Source of the DNA: Arthrobacter zhangbolii
Lineage (GTDB): Bacteria > Actinomycetota > Actinomycetes > Actinomycetales > Micrococcaceae
Length of the DNA stretch: 64,000 bases
Direction: 5' to 3'
Assembly (NCBI RefSeq): GCF_022869865.1
Contig: NZ_CP094984.1
Location: 2,418,001 to 2,482,000 of the forward strand
The notes beneath the pieces are model-generated. The model searched no databases, had not been told where the DNA came from, and saw only the letters and a list, made by a program, of their open reading frames with translations. Below are positions 34,365 through 43,688 of the stretch, in pieces. The position numbers and the translations under genes are program-made. The number at the start of each line of letters is the position of its first letter. The stretch's first letter is position 1.

Positions 34365-36122
34365 ATGCGTACTAAGCGCACGGCAGCTCTTGCCGCACTT
34401 TCCGTGGGGGCCCTGTTCCTTGGCGCCTGCGGATCCGCCGGGGGCGGAAACGAAAGCGACGGGGAAACCGCTCAGGCGGAGAACCTTGCCTCAACCATTA
34501 CGGTTGCCATCAGCCAGGCACCAGATGCCTACAACTCCGGCACGGCCAACACCAACAGCTCGTACAACAGCTACGTTGACAACCTGGTGCACAGCAACTT
34601 TGTGGAATACAGCCCCAACGGCATCATCCACGACGAGGAGTTCGGCACCTTCGAAAAGACCAGTGACGATCCCCTGACGGTGAAATACACCATCAACGAG
34701 GACGCCAAGTGGTCCGACGGCACCCCCATCGACTTTGATGACGTGCTGCTGAACTGGGCCGCCTACTCCGGCAAGACCGTGGGCGCTGACGGCGAGAACA
34801 TCTTCCAGCCTTCCTCCACCAACGGTTACTCGCAGACCAAGATGATCGAGGGCGAGGCTGGCGCCAAGGAATTCGAGATGGTTTTCGAAACTCCTTACGC
34901 TGACTGGGAAGCCATGATGATCGGCCCGATCATGCCGGCTCACATTGCTGCCGAGCAGGGCGGCCTTAGCGTTGAAAACAACGGCGAAGCCCTGGTCAAG
35001 GCCATCCAGGACAACGACACCGCAGCGCTGACTCCGGTCGCCGAGTTCTGGAACACCGGCTGGAACTATGAAGCCGACCTGACCGCCCTCCCGGATGCCG
35101 CACTGATCCCCTCCTCTGGTCCGTACGTGCTGGACAATGCCACCGACGGCACGTTGACCCTGAAGGTCAACGAAAACTACTGGGGCGAGGCACGCAAGGG
35201 CCAGACCGAGAACATCGTCTTCAAGGCCATCGAGGACACCGAAGCCGTGCAGGCACTGCAGAACGGTGATGTTGACATCATCGAGCCGTCCGGCCCGACC
35301 GTCGACACCAAGACCTCCATCGAGAACATCGGTGAGAGCGTCACCATGCTCACCGGCCCGGAACTGACCTTCAGCCACATTGACCTGGACCAGTCCGAGA
35401 ACGGCGTCTTCAAGGACCTGGCCGTACGCCAGGCCTTCGCCAAGTGCGTACCGCGCGAGGACATCGTCGAGAAGTTCGCCAAGCCCATCGATGAGAACGC
35501 CACCGTGGACAACCTGCGCGAATACCAGCCCGGCCAGGAAGATTACGAAGACGTCCTGGCAGGCGCACCGTCCGCCAGCGAGTACGACGAAGTCGACATC
35601 GAAGGTGCCAAGAAGCTCCTTGCCGACGCCGGCAAGACCGAGCCTGTTTCGGTCCGCCTGATGTTCTCCTCCACGAGCCAGCTGCGTGCGGACATCGTGA
35701 CCCTGATCAAGACCTCCTGCGACCAGGCCGGGTTCGAGATTGTTCCTACCCCGGACAAGGACTGGAGCGCCAAGCTCAATGAACCCGGCGCCTGGGATGC
35801 CATCCTCTTCGCCTGGGCCGGTTCCGGCCTGGCTGCCAGCGCCCAGTCCATCTACGTCTCCGACGGCGAGCAGAACTACGGCAAGTTCGCCAGCGAAGAA
35901 CTGGACAAGATCTGGGACCAGATCGCCCAGTCCACTGACGACGAAGAAGTCAAGGAACTGAAGACCCAGGCCGAGGAAATCCTCGCTGCCGAGGTCTACA
36001 ACGTGGTTCTCTACGCGAACTCCGGAGTGGTTGCCCACTCCTCCAAGATGGAGAACGTTGAACTGAACCCGAGCCAGAACGGCATCACCTGGAATGCCTA
36101 CAAGTGGACAAAGCAGGCCTAG
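34365..36122 (+). CDS. Oligopeptide-type ABC transporter substrate-binding lipoprotein
   Basis: 585 aa from ATG 34365 (AGGA 7 nt upstream). Lipobox LGAC (Cys near 22), then an SBP_bac_5 cluster C fold (SDGTPIDFDDVLLNWAAYSG; GDVDIIEPSGP; QAFAKCVPREDIVEKF). Rich in Asp/Glu/Asn, typical of abundant exported lipoproteins. First gene of an operon with two permeases and a fused double ATPase. Substrate probably peptides, but not determined. A hairpin after the stop may lower expression of downstream genes. Confidence 0.93.
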   Translation: MRTKRTAALAALSVGALFLGACGSAGGGNESDGETAQAENLASTITVAISQAPDAYNSGTANTNSSYNSYVDNLVHSNFVEYSPNGIIHDEEFGTFEKTSDDPLTVKYTINEDAKWSDGTPIDFDDVLLNWAAYSGKTVGADGENIFQPSSTNGYSQTKMIEGEAGAKEFEMVFETPYADWEAMMIGPIMPAHIAAEQGGLSVENNGEALVKAIQDNDTAALTPVAEFWNTGWNYEADLTALPDAALIPSSGPYVLDNATDGTLTLKVNENYWGEARKGQTENIVFKAIEDTEAVQALQNGDVDIIEPSGPTVDTKTSIENIGESVTMLTGPELTFSHIDLDQSENGVFKDLAVRQAFAKCVPREDIVEKFAKPIDENATVDNLREYQPGQEDYEDVLAGAPSASEYDEVDIEGAKKLLADAGKTEPVSVRLMFSSTSQLRADIVTLIKTSCDQAGFEIVPTPDKDWSAKLNEPGAWDAILFAWAGSGLAASAQSIYVSDGEQNYGKFASEELDKIWDQIAQSTDDEEVKELKTQAEEILAAEVYNVVLYANSGVVAHSSKMENVELNPSQNGITWNAYKWTKQA

Positions 36123-36148
36123 CAAAAGCACCACGCTAGCCGTGTGAG

Positions 36149-36188
36149 AGGCGGGGATGGTCAGACCTCGGTCTGCCCATCCCCGCCT
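36149..36188 (+). terminator. Attenuating hairpin between binding protein and permease genes
   Basis: Stem AGGCGGGGATGG/CCATCCCCGCCT (36149-36160, 36177-36188) enclosing CAGAC/GTCTG. No T-run. Such a structure commonly stabilises the binding-protein mRNA or partly terminates before the permease genes. Confidence 0.65.
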
Positions 36189-36228
36189 TGTGCACGCGGT
36201 GTCCAGTCCCACCCCCAAGGAGCCTTCG

Positions 36229-37761
36229 GTGTTCTACTTCATTCTCAAAAGAGCGGTGACCTCGTTCTTTATCCTTCTGGCCGCCACGGCGCTGATGTTC
36301 GTCCTGGCCGTCAATTCAGGCGATCCGTTCTGGGATCTGGCCGAACTGCGCAGTACGGACAAAGAGTCCCGCATGGCCGCCCGGACCGAGGCCATGCACC
36401 TGGATCAGCCCGTGTATATCAGGTACCTGCTGTGGCTGCAGGAGATCGGCCGCTGCATCATCCCCGGCGGCGCCCAGTGCACCCTTGGCCTGGACCGGGT
36501 AGGGAACCCGGTGATCGACCAGCTGCAGTCCGCTGCCGGTTCCACCTTCCGCCTCGTACTCGTCGCCACGGTCCTGGCCATCATTCTCGGCGTCCTGGTA
36601 GGCGTCGTCACCGCCCTGCGCCAGTACAGCGTGTTTGACTACTCGATTACCTTCGTCGCATTCCTGCTCTTCTCCATGCCGCTGTTCTGGCTCTCCACCC
36701 TGCTCAAGCAGTACCTGGCCATCGGCCTCAACACCTGGCTCGCGAATCCGGCAATGTCCTATCTGGGCCTATTGATGATGGGACTGATAGCGGGCGTTAT
36801 CTGGATGATCGTGATCGGCGGAGACCGTAAGCGCCGTCTGCAGGTATTCGCCATAGCCGCAGTGGCTACCTCGGGCACCTTCCTGGTGCTGCTGGAAACC
36901 AACTGGTTCAAGACCCCCGGATTCGGTCCCGTGGGTATCCTCGTCAGCGCATTCGCCATTGCCGTGGGCGTCACCGCCCTCTTCGCGGGCTTCCGCCGCC
37001 GCAGGATCGTGTATGCCGCTCTTGCCACTGCAGCCACGGGGTTTGTCGGTTACTTGGTCACCATGAACATCATGGAAGATCCCAACTGGCTCACCATCGC
37101 CGGCCTGGCCGTCGTGACCCTTGCGGTCTCCGCCGCCATCGGCCATTTCGTGGGCGGCCCGTATGCCAAGCAGGCCCGCACCCTGACGGCCGTCATCGGT
37201 CTGCTGATCGGCTTCATCGTTTTCGTGGATTCCCTGCTGCACGCCTACCCCTCGCTTTCACAGAAGAACGGCGGCCGTCCGATTCCCACCACCGGATCCT
37301 CCACCCCCAACCTGGAGGGCACGTTCTGGGAGGTGAACCTGGACTACGCGCTGTACCTGGTGCTGCCAACGATCGCCATCATGCTGATTTCCTTCGCCAT
37401 GTACACCCGCTACACCCGGGCAAGCCAGCTCGATGTGATGACCCAGGACTACATCCGCACCGCGCGCGCGAAGGGCCTGAGCGAGCGCACCGTGATTGTC
37501 AAGCACGCCTTCCGCAACGCGATGATCCCCATCACCACGCTGATGGCCTTCGACTTCGCCGGTGTGCTTGGCGGAGCAGTCATTACGGAGGCCGTGTTCG
37601 GCTGGAACGGCATGGGCAAAATGTTCACCGACGGCCTGTCCAACGTGGATCCCAACGTGATCATGGCATTCTTCCTCGTCACGGCTGTTGCCGCCGTGAC
37701 CTTCAATATGCTGGCCGACATCGCCTACGCGTTCCTCGACCCGCGCATCAGCCTGAACTGA
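36229..37761 (+). CDS. Oligopeptide-type ABC permease (OppB-like), extended
   Basis: 510 aa from GTG 36229 (AAGGAG 6 nt upstream). N-terminal OppB-like helix (FYFILKRAVTSFFILLAATALMFVL), then conserved permease helices (STFRLVLVATVLAIILGVLVG). An insertion of about 190 residues (about 175-365), with roughly six extra hydrophobic segments, interrupts the normal order. The EAA loop follows (YIRTARAKGLSERTVIVKHAFRNAMIPITT) with the final helices. Usual OppB proteins are about 310-340 aa. Together with the next two genes it builds the importer. Confidence 0.9.
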   Translation: MFYFILKRAVTSFFILLAATALMFVLAVNSGDPFWDLAELRSTDKESRMAARTEAMHLDQPVYIRYLLWLQEIGRCIIPGGAQCTLGLDRVGNPVIDQLQSAAGSTFRLVLVATVLAIILGVLVGVVTALRQYSVFDYSITFVAFLLFSMPLFWLSTLLKQYLAIGLNTWLANPAMSYLGLLMMGLIAGVIWMIVIGGDRKRRLQVFAIAAVATSGTFLVLLETNWFKTPGFGPVGILVSAFAIAVGVTALFAGFRRRRIVYAALATAATGFVGYLVTMNIMEDPNWLTIAGLAVVTLAVSAAIGHFVGGPYAKQARTLTAVIGLLIGFIVFVDSLLHAYPSLSQKNGGRPIPTTGSSTPNLEGTFWEVNLDYALYLVLPTIAIMLISFAMYTRYTRASQLDVMTQDYIRTARAKGLSERTVIVKHAFRNAMIPITTLMAFDFAGVLGGAVITEAVFGWNGMGKMFTDGLSNVDPNVIMAFFLVTAVAAVTFNMLADIAYAFLDPRISLN

Positions 37762-37772
37762 TTGGTAGTGCA

Positions 37773-38816
37773 ATGACTGACAACAACAACTCAGCAGACG
37801 GGCCGAAGGACAGCAGTCCGGAACTGGCTGCCATGACGCTGGCAAGCCAGCGCACGGTCACCGCGGACGCACCCGCAACCCGGGATGTCGTCGCCGAACC
37901 GAAAATCACCGAGGCAAAAAGCCAGTCCCGGCTGGTCCGGGAACGCTTCTTCCGGCACAAAGGGGCCATGGGCGGCATGATCGGCCTGGCCCTTATTGTG
38001 GTGCTTGCCTTCTCCTCCATCGGCTTCAACATCGGTCCGCTGCACATCCCGGGCTGGTGGAAGCACTCGTTCACCGATGTTATGCCCACGGTCGAGGGCG
38101 GCAAGCCCACCCTGTCCTGGACCGGACTGGGCGAGCACCCCTTCGGCCAGGATGCCCTGGGCCGGGACTACTTCGCCATGACCATGCGCGGTGCGCAGAT
38201 CTCCCTGATCATCGCCTTCATCGTCGGGATCGTGGGCACCATCGTCGGAACCGTCATCGGTGCCCTGGCCGGCTACTACCGCGGCAAGGTTGAAGCCGTG
38301 CTGATGCGTTTCACCGACGTCATCATCACCATTCCCCTGCTGGTGGTGGCCGCCGTGCTCGCCACCATCGTATCCAAGGCCGGCATCGTGGTGTTTGCCA
38401 TCTTCCTGGGCATGCTCACGTGGACCGGGCTCGCCCGTATTGTCCGCGGCGAGTTCCTTTCCCTGCGCGAAAAGGAATTCGTCGAGGCGGCGAAATCAGT
38501 GGGCGCAAGCTCCTCCCGGATCATCTTCAAACACATCCTGCCCAACACTGTGGGCGTCATCATCGTCTCGGCCACGCTGGCCATTTCCGGTGCCATCCTG
38601 CTCGAGACCGCGCTCGGCTTCCTGGGCCTGGGCGTGCAGGAACCGGACACCTCGCTGGGCAAACTGATTAATGAGAACCGGTCCGCGATGACCGTCCGGC
38701 CCTGGGTCTTCCTGTGGCCCGGCGTGTTCATCGTGGCCATCGCCCTCACCGTGAACTTCATCGGTGACGGCCTCCGGGATGCGTTTGATCCCCGACAGAC
38801 AAGGAACAAGCAATGA
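37773..38816 (+). CDS. Oligopeptide-type ABC permease (OppC-like)
   Basis: 347 aa. A Lys/Ser-rich cytoplasmic N-terminus (about 60 residues), a first helix (MIGLALIVVLAFSSIGF), an extracytoplasmic loop with HPFGQDALGRDYFA (OppC hallmark), then five helices and the EAA loop (FVEAAKSVGASSSRIIFKHILPN). Starts 11 nt after the OppB-like stop and overlaps the ATPase ATG. Confidence 0.93.
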   Translation: MTDNNNSADGPKDSSPELAAMTLASQRTVTADAPATRDVVAEPKITEAKSQSRLVRERFFRHKGAMGGMIGLALIVVLAFSSIGFNIGPLHIPGWWKHSFTDVMPTVEGGKPTLSWTGLGEHPFGQDALGRDYFAMTMRGAQISLIIAFIVGIVGTIVGTVIGALAGYYRGKVEAVLMRFTDVIITIPLLVVAAVLATIVSKAGIVVFAIFLGMLTWTGLARIVRGEFLSLREKEFVEAAKSVGASSSRIIFKHILPNTVGVIIVSATLAISGAILLETALGFLGLGVQEPDTSLGKLINENRSAMTVRPWVFLWPGVFIVAIALTVNFIGDGLRDAFDPRQTRNKQ

Positions 38817-40597
38817 CCTCCACACCGGTATACAGCGACACCCCGGCCACCGGAACCGGGACCCCCATCCTGGAGGTCTCCGGACTCGGCGTCGATTTCA
38901 ATGTCGACAACGAATGGGTCATGGCCGCCGAGGACGTCAACTACCGGGTCTATCCCGGCGAAATCCTGGCCATCGTGGGCGAATCCGGATCCGGCAAAAG
39001 CATGTCCTCCATGGCCCTGCTTGGCCTGCTTCCCGGCAACGGCCGCTCCAAGGGCAGCGCCAAGCTGCAGGGTAGGGAACTCATCGGAGCACCCCAGTCG
39101 GCACTGCGGAAGGTCCGCGGCAATGACATTGCCATGATCTTCCAGGAACCCATGACGGCACTGAATCCCGTGCTGACGGTCGGTGAACAGGTCAAGGAGA
39201 TCATCGAGCAGCACACGGACGCATCGCCCGCCCAGGCGAAGGAACGCGCCATCGAGCTGCTGCGCATGGTGGAGATCCCCGATCCGGAAACCCGTTATGA
39301 AAACTATCCGCACCAGTTCTCCGGCGGGCAGCGGCAGCGGGCGATGATTGCCATCGCCATCGCCAATGACCCGATCCTGCTTATCGCGGACGAACCCACC
39401 ACGGCTCTGGACGTAACAGTGCAGGCCGAAGTCCTGGAACTGCTGCGCAAGCTCAACAAACGCCTGAACAGTGCCATCCTGCTGATTACCCATGACATGG
39501 GCGTGGTGGCGGACCTCGCGGACAACGTGATTGTGATGCAGAACGGCCGGATTGTGGAAGCCTCCTCGGCGACCGACCTCTTTGGTGCCCCGCAGCAGGA
39601 CTACACCCGGGCACTGCTCGACGCCGTACCCCACCTTGGGTCAAAGGTGGGTGGTGTGCTCACTGCCGTGGAGGTCGAGGACGACGGCTCACTGCAGATC
39701 ACCGAGGCCCCCCGCTCCGTGATGGCCGCTTCCGAGGAGGTAGCCGAGCCGACGTCGTCGCAGACGCCCGCCCTTCAACTGGAAAACGTCGCCATCGAGT
39801 ACCCGGGGCGGTTCCGCCAGCCCGCCTTCCGTGCTGTGTCCGATGTTTCCTTCACCATCATGCCCGGCGAGGTCATGGGCCTGGTGGGCGAGTCAGGTTC
39901 GGGCAAGTCCACCATCGGCCGCGCCGTCACCGGCCTGCTTCCGGTGGCCGACGGCAGCGTGCGGATCAACGGGACGGACATTGCCGGACTCTCACCGAAG
40001 AAGATGCGTCCGCTGCGCAAAAAGTTCGCCATCGTCTTCCAGGACCCTGCAGCGTCCCTGAACCCGCGCATGTCCATTGGTGAAAGCATCGGAGAACCGC
40101 TTTTCCTGCATGAGAAGCTCAGCAAGGCCGAGCTGAACAAGCGGGTGGAGGGGCTGCTTGACGACGTCCAGCTGCCCAGGGCGTTCCGGAACCGGTATCC
40201 GCATGAGCTGTCCGGCGGCCAGCGCCAGCGTGTAGGCATTGCCCGCGCGCTCTCGCTGCGCCCCTCGCTGCTGGTGGCGGACGAACCCACCTCGGCCCTG
40301 GACGTGTCAGTCCAGGCACGGGTGCTCGCGCTGCTGCAGGACCTGCAGCGCGAATACGGTTTTGCCTGCCTCTTCGTCAGCCACGACCTTGCCGTGGTGG
40401 AGATCCTCGCCAGCCACATTGCGGTGCTGAACAAGGGCCGCATGGTGGAGCAGGGGTCCACCGAGCAGGTCCTGAAGTACCCGCAGGATCCGTACACCCG
40501 CCGCCTGCTGGCAGCGGCCCCCGTGCCGGATCCCGCCGAGCAGGCCTACCGCCGCGAGCAGCGCAACGCCCTGCTCGCGGCCGGCAGCACCGACTAG
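38813..40597 (+). CDS. Oligopeptide-type ABC ATPase, fused OppD-OppF
   Basis: 594 aa with two ABC modules. Module 1: [40 protein letters not shown]. Module 2 starts near residue 322: [41 protein letters not shown]. Each ends with the oligopeptide-type C-terminal stretch ([34 protein letters not shown]). One polypeptide supplies both nucleotide sites of the importer. Last gene of the operon. Confidence 0.95.
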   Translation: MTSTPVYSDTPATGTGTPILEVSGLGVDFNVDNEWVMAAEDVNYRVYPGEILAIVGESGSGKSMSSMALLGLLPGNGRSKGSAKLQGRELIGAPQSALRKVRGNDIAMIFQEPMTALNPVLTVGEQVKEIIEQHTDASPAQAKERAIELLRMVEIPDPETRYENYPHQFSGGQRQRAMIAIAIANDPILLIADEPTTALDVTVQAEVLELLRKLNKRLNSAILLITHDMGVVADLADNVIVMQNGRIVEASSATDLFGAPQQDYTRALLDAVPHLGSKVGGVLTAVEVEDDGSLQITEAPRSVMAASEEVAEPTSSQTPALQLENVAIEYPGRFRQPAFRAVSDVSFTIMPGEVMGLVGESGSGKSTIGRAVTGLLPVADGSVRINGTDIAGLSPKKMRPLRKKFAIVFQDPAASLNPRMSIGESIGEPLFLHEKLSKAELNKRVEGLLDDVQLPRAFRNRYPHELSGGQRQRVGIARALSLRPSLLVADEPTSALDVSVQARVLALLQDLQREYGFACLFVSHDLAVVEILASHIAVLNKGRMVEQGSTEQVLKYPQDPYTRRLLAAAPVPDPAEQAYRREQRNALLAAGSTD

Positions 40598-40624
40598 CCG
40601 GCTCACCGGCATAAGACGGCGGCG

Positions 40625-41590
40625 TCAGTGGCGGAAGACAATCTTCCCCATGACGTCGCCGTCGTGCATTTTCCGGAACCCCTTCTCCGCTTCCTCCAAC
40701 GGCAGGACCGAGTCAATCTCCGGCCGCACTCCGGTTGCCACCAGGAAGTTCACCAGCCGCACCAGCTCGGCACGCGTGCCCATGGTGGAGCCAAGGACCC
40801 GCAGCTGCAGGAAGAAAACCCGGTTCAGGTCCGCCGGCGGGTTGGGGCCGCTGGTGGCGCCGCAGGTCACTACCGCACCGCCGGGCTTCAGGGATTTCAG
40901 CGAGTGCGCCCAGGTGGCCTCACCCACCGAATCAAACACCGTGTCCACCCGCTCCGGCAGCCGTGCCCCGGCCTCGAAGGCCTGCTCGGCGCCCAGCTTC
41001 AGCGCGTGCTCCCGCTTCTCGGCGCTCCGGCTGGTGGCCCACACCCGGTAGCCGGCCGCCGAGGCAAGGCTGATGAGTGCTGTGGCCACTCCCCCGCCGG
41101 CGCCCTGGACCAGGATGGTGGAGCCCGGTGCGGCGGGATTGACCGTGAACAGCATCCGGTAGGCCGTCAGCCAGGCCGTCGGCAGGCAGGCTGCCTCCTC
41201 AAAGCTCAGCTCCGCAGGCTTCGGCACCAGGTTGCGGGCGGGAACCCACACCTCATCGGCCATGGCTCCGGGCAGGCGTTCGGAGAGCAGGCTGCGCTTC
41301 GGGTCCAGGGTCTCGTCGCCTTCCCAGCCCGGGGAGGAAATGACGCCGTGGACAATCACCTCGTTGCCGTCGTCGTCGATCCCGGCTGCGTCGCAGCCCA
41401 GCACCATCGGCAGGGCGTCAGCAGCGAGCCCCACCCCCTGCAGGGACCACAGGTCATGATGGTTCAGTGCCGATGCCTTAACCCGGACCCGGCGGAACCC
41501 CTCCGGCGGCTGCGGGGCGTCGAATTCCCCGACTTTCAACCCGCTGATCGGATCTTCCGCGGACTGCGTCTGCGCGTACACTGCTCGCAT
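40625..41590 (-). CDS. MDR-superfamily zinc-binding dehydrogenase / quinone reductase-like
   Basis: 321 aa. N-terminal GroES-like domain (ALNHHDLWSLQGVG, VLGCDAAGI), Rossmann fold (ILVQGAGGGVATALISLASAAGYRVWATS) and C-terminal MGKIVFRH. Catalytic-zinc ligands of true alcohol dehydrogenases are not evident, so a quinone- or enone-reductase-like role with NADPH is more likely. ATG 41590 has GGGAG 8 nt upstream. Monocistronic, convergent with the oligopeptide operon. Confidence 0.88.
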   Translation of the reverse strand: MRAVYAQTQSAEDPISGLKVGEFDAPQPPEGFRRVRVKASALNHHDLWSLQGVGLAADALPMVLGCDAAGIDDDGNEVIVHGVISSPGWEGDETLDPKRSLLSERLPGAMADEVWVPARNLVPKPAELSFEEAACLPTAWLTAYRMLFTVNPAAPGSTILVQGAGGGVATALISLASAAGYRVWATSRSAEKREHALKLGAEQAFEAGARLPERVDTVFDSVGEATWAHSLKSLKPGGAVVTCGATSGPNPPADLNRVFFLQLRVLGSTMGTRAELVRLVNFLVATGVRPEIDSVLPLEEAEKGFRKMHDGDVMGKIVFRH

Positions 41591-41738
41591 CGTGAACTCC
41601 CTCACTTCTGGCTCGGTTATCTGGCGTGCCCTCCATCCTAGGGGACCGTGCCTGCGGCCGCCCGAAACGCGTTAGGCGTGCGCATGAGGCATGTGGGACA
41701 CTGGAGGGCAGAACTTTTCGGAATCAAAGGAGGCAGCT

Positions 41739-41813
41739 ATGAGCAAGCGTGCACGCAAGCGTCGTGACCGTAAGCGCGGCGGCGCTAACCACGGTAAGCG
41801 TCCCAACACCTAA
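41739..41813 (+). CDS. 50S ribosomal protein bL37
   Basis: 24 aa, too short for most gene callers. It is almost entirely basic (MSKRARKRRDRKRGG, then NHGKRPNT), closely resembling the 24-residue bL37 found in mycobacterial 50S subunits, with the same ANHGKRPN ending. It has a perfect ribosome-binding site (AAAGGAGG) and an immediate bidirectional terminator, as expected of an independently expressed small gene. Recognition is by sequence pattern. Confidence 0.88.
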   Translation: MSKRARKRRDRKRGGANHGKRPNT

Positions 41814-41851
41814 GCAGTGCTTTGGTAGCCGCGTGGCCTAACGGCCAGGCA

Positions 41852-41891
41852 AAAAGAACCCCCGGAACCTAACGGTGCCGGGGGTTCTTTT
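41852..41891. terminator. Bidirectional terminator between bL37 and rsrA
   Basis: Stem AAAAGAACCCCCGG with its complement CCGGGGGTTCTTTT (41852-41865, 41878-41891), extended by ACC/GGT inside. T-runs on both strands. Confidence 0.93.
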
Positions 41892-41909
41892 CTGTTGGAC
41901 TGCGGCCGG

Positions 41910-42170
41910 CTAGTGGTCCGCGGTCTGGATCTGGCTGATGCGGTTAAGGATGCTGGCCTTCAGTGTTGCGGGGGCCGCTTCCGTGCACGAACGCTTGACC
42001 ACCGACCGGATAACGCATTCCAGGTCGTGTTCCTGTGCGCACTCCGGGCAGCCTTCCAGATGCTCCTTGATCTCCACGAGATCCTCGTGGGACAGGGCAC
42101 CGTCCAGGTATTCGTACAGCCGTTCAATGCGGGCGTCTTCGCAATCGCCCAGGCTCTGGCAATCGCTCAT
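41910..42170 (-). CDS. rsrA: Mycothiol-system anti-sigma factor RsrA
   Basis: 86 aa ZAS-family protein. [12 protein letters not shown] gives the zinc-binding HxxxCxxC motif; further Cys at 4 and 10 and near 52 and 62. Reduced RsrA-Zn holds SigR inactive; disulfide stress oxidises the cysteines and releases it. Overlaps the sigR stop by ATGA (42167-42170). Under the SigR promoter found upstream of sigR. Confidence 0.95.
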   Translation of the reverse strand: MSDCQSLGDCEDARIERLYEYLDGALSHEDLVEIKEHLEGCPECAQEHDLECVIRSVVKRSCTEAAPATLKASILNRISQIQTADH

Positions 42171-42850
42171 AGCTCATTCCCCTGTTTCTTGGTTGATGCG
42201 CCAACGGCTTCGGCTGCGGGCACCTTACCTTTGATTCCGCGCTCATGGGCGTATTCCGCCAGGAGCTCGCGGAGCAGCTTGCGCCCGCGGTGCAGCCGTG
42301 ACATCACGGTGCCGATCGGCGTGTTCATGATTTCTGAAATTTCCTTGTACGCAAACCCCTCCACATCGGAGAAGTACACGGCCAGCCGGAATTCCTCCGG
42401 GATGGACTGCAGGGCGTCTTTGACGTCTGAGTCCGGCAGGTGGTCCAGGGCAACAGCCTCAGCCGAGCGTAGCCCGGTGGAGCTGTGTTCTGCTGCCCGT
42501 GCCAGCTGCCAGTCCTCAACACCGTCAGAATTGGCCTGCAGGGGCTCCCGCTGGCGCTTCCGGTAAAGATTGATGTAGGTGTTGGTCAGGATCCGGTACA
42601 GCCATGCCTTCAGGTTGGTACCCGGGCGGTACTGGTGAAAAGCGGAGAAAGCCTTGGTGTAGGCCTCCTGTACCAGGTCCTCCGCGTCCGAGGGGTTCCT
42701 TGCCATGCGCATGGCCGCCGAATAAAGCTGGTCCACATACTGCATGGCGTCCTGCTCAAAACGCAGCTTGCGTGCCTCGTCCGTTTCGGTGGCAACGTCG
42801 AGCTCGAAGTTTTCCACGTGGGGGCTGCCTTCCGGCGCGTCAGTTCTCAT
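42167..42850 (-). CDS. sigR: ECF sigma factor SigR/SigH (disulfide and heat stress)
   Basis: 227 aa from ATG 42850. Region 2 ([55 protein letters not shown], quoted in part as [13 protein letters not shown]) and region 4 ([42 protein letters not shown]) match SigR/SigH. GGAGG lies only 2 nt before this ATG; the frame is open upstream (ORF to 43039), so a longer isoform from an upstream start, as known for Streptomyces SigR, is possible. Controlled by its own promoter at 42983-43008. Confidence 0.94.
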   Translation of the reverse strand: MRTDAPEGSPHVENFELDVATETDEARKLRFEQDAMQYVDQLYSAAMRMARNPSDAEDLVQEAYTKAFSAFHQYRPGTNLKAWLYRILTNTYINLYRKRQREPLQANSDGVEDWQLARAAEHSSTGLRSAEAVALDHLPDSDVKDALQSIPEEFRLAVYFSDVEGFAYKEISEIMNTPIGTVMSRLHRGRKLLRELLAEYAHERGIKGKVPAAEAVGASTKKQGNEL

Positions 42851-42982
42851 CACCTCCCAGTCTACGGTGCGGGCGGGCACCCGTAGGCGTAGCTTCGGCT
42901 CTCGGTCGGTCCGCGCCTGTCTCAGCGTGGCGGCTGGCACTATGCGTCTCCTGAAGGTTGATTGCCTTGCGATATATGTGCC

Positions 42983-43008
42983 AACGGTCTGGCGGGGCCC
43001 GGTATTCC
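42983..43008 (-). promoter_or_regulatory. SigR-dependent promoter of sigR-rsrA
   Basis: On the minus strand GGAAT (43008-43004), 18-bp spacer, GTT (42985-42983), followed by GG. This is exactly the SigR/SigH consensus GGAAT-N18-GTT, about 130 bp before the sigR ATG, implying autoregulation. Confidence 0.85.
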
Positions 43009-43134
43009 CGCAGCCCGCCGCCCGGGAACAAAGGACCACCGGCTGTGCCCTGCACGGCGGAATGCCAGACTAAGGTGGAGGCAGCACCAAATGTTGTTCT
43101 TTCGCGTAATTTGTGGATTCACCAGGAGGCCTTT

Positions 43135-43683
43135 ATGTCGATAGTCCGTTTGTTTGCCCGCCCGCTTCTCGCCACCGGCTTCGTTGCCGTGGGCGTGGAG
43201 CGCCTGAGGAACGTTGACCAGACGGCGGAGCAGCTGGCGCCGACCCTGAAGCGGATCGGAAGCACGGTGCCTTCCGCAGCTTCGCTGGCCGCCAATCCCA
43301 CTATGGTTGCCCGCGTCCTCGGCTACACCCAGGTGGGAGCAGCATCCCTCCTCGGCATGGGCAAGATGAGCCGCCTCGCGTCGCTGCTGCTGGCAGGTAC
43401 GGCCGCCCTGAACGCTGTGGTGGAGTACCGCAACGCCGATGCGTCCACCGCGCAGGAGCGCAAGGACCGGCGCTACCAGCTGCTCAAGAACCTCTCCCTG
43501 ATCGGCGGCGTCCTGCTGTCCGCCGTGGATACGAATGGACGTCCCGGCCTGGCCTGGCGGGCCAACCACCTGGCAACGGACACCGGCCGGAAGACCCGGG
43601 CGGTCTCCAAGTCGGTGAAGAAGAGCACCCGCAAGCAGCTCGCCGCGGTTTCCAACGCCGCTTCGGACATCGTGGGTTCCTAG
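43135..43683 (+). CDS. DoxX-family membrane protein
   Basis: 182 aa. Three to four membrane segments (LFARPLLATGFVAVGVERLRN; VLGYTQVGAASLLGMG; LASLLLAGTAAL) matching DoxX/DoxD-type integral proteins, here with a basic C-terminal tail (KTRAVSKSVKKSTRKQ). AGGAGG lies 7 nt before ATG 43135. Function of the family is unclear; some are linked to oxidative stress or thiosulfate metabolism. Adjacent to sigR, 5 bp before aroA. Confidence 0.88.
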   Translation: MSIVRLFARPLLATGFVAVGVERLRNVDQTAEQLAPTLKRIGSTVPSAASLAANPTMVARVLGYTQVGAASLLGMGKMSRLASLLLAGTAALNAVVEYRNADASTAQERKDRRYQLLKNLSLIGGVLLSAVDTNGRPGLAWRANHLATDTGRKTRAVSKSVKKSTRKQLAAVSNAASDIVGS

Positions 43684-43688
43684 CAGTA

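Noticed and set aside
34491-36218. 575-codon frame antisense to the peptide-binding protein gene
   Set aside because: Shadow of the coding strand, which carries a lipobox and SBP_bac_5 signatures.
41827-41850. tRNA-like stretch GCCGCGTGGCCTAACGGCCAGGC
   Set aside because: Resembles a 5' acceptor plus D-arm, but no anticodon arm, T-arm or 3' acceptor follows; the next sequence is the terminator.
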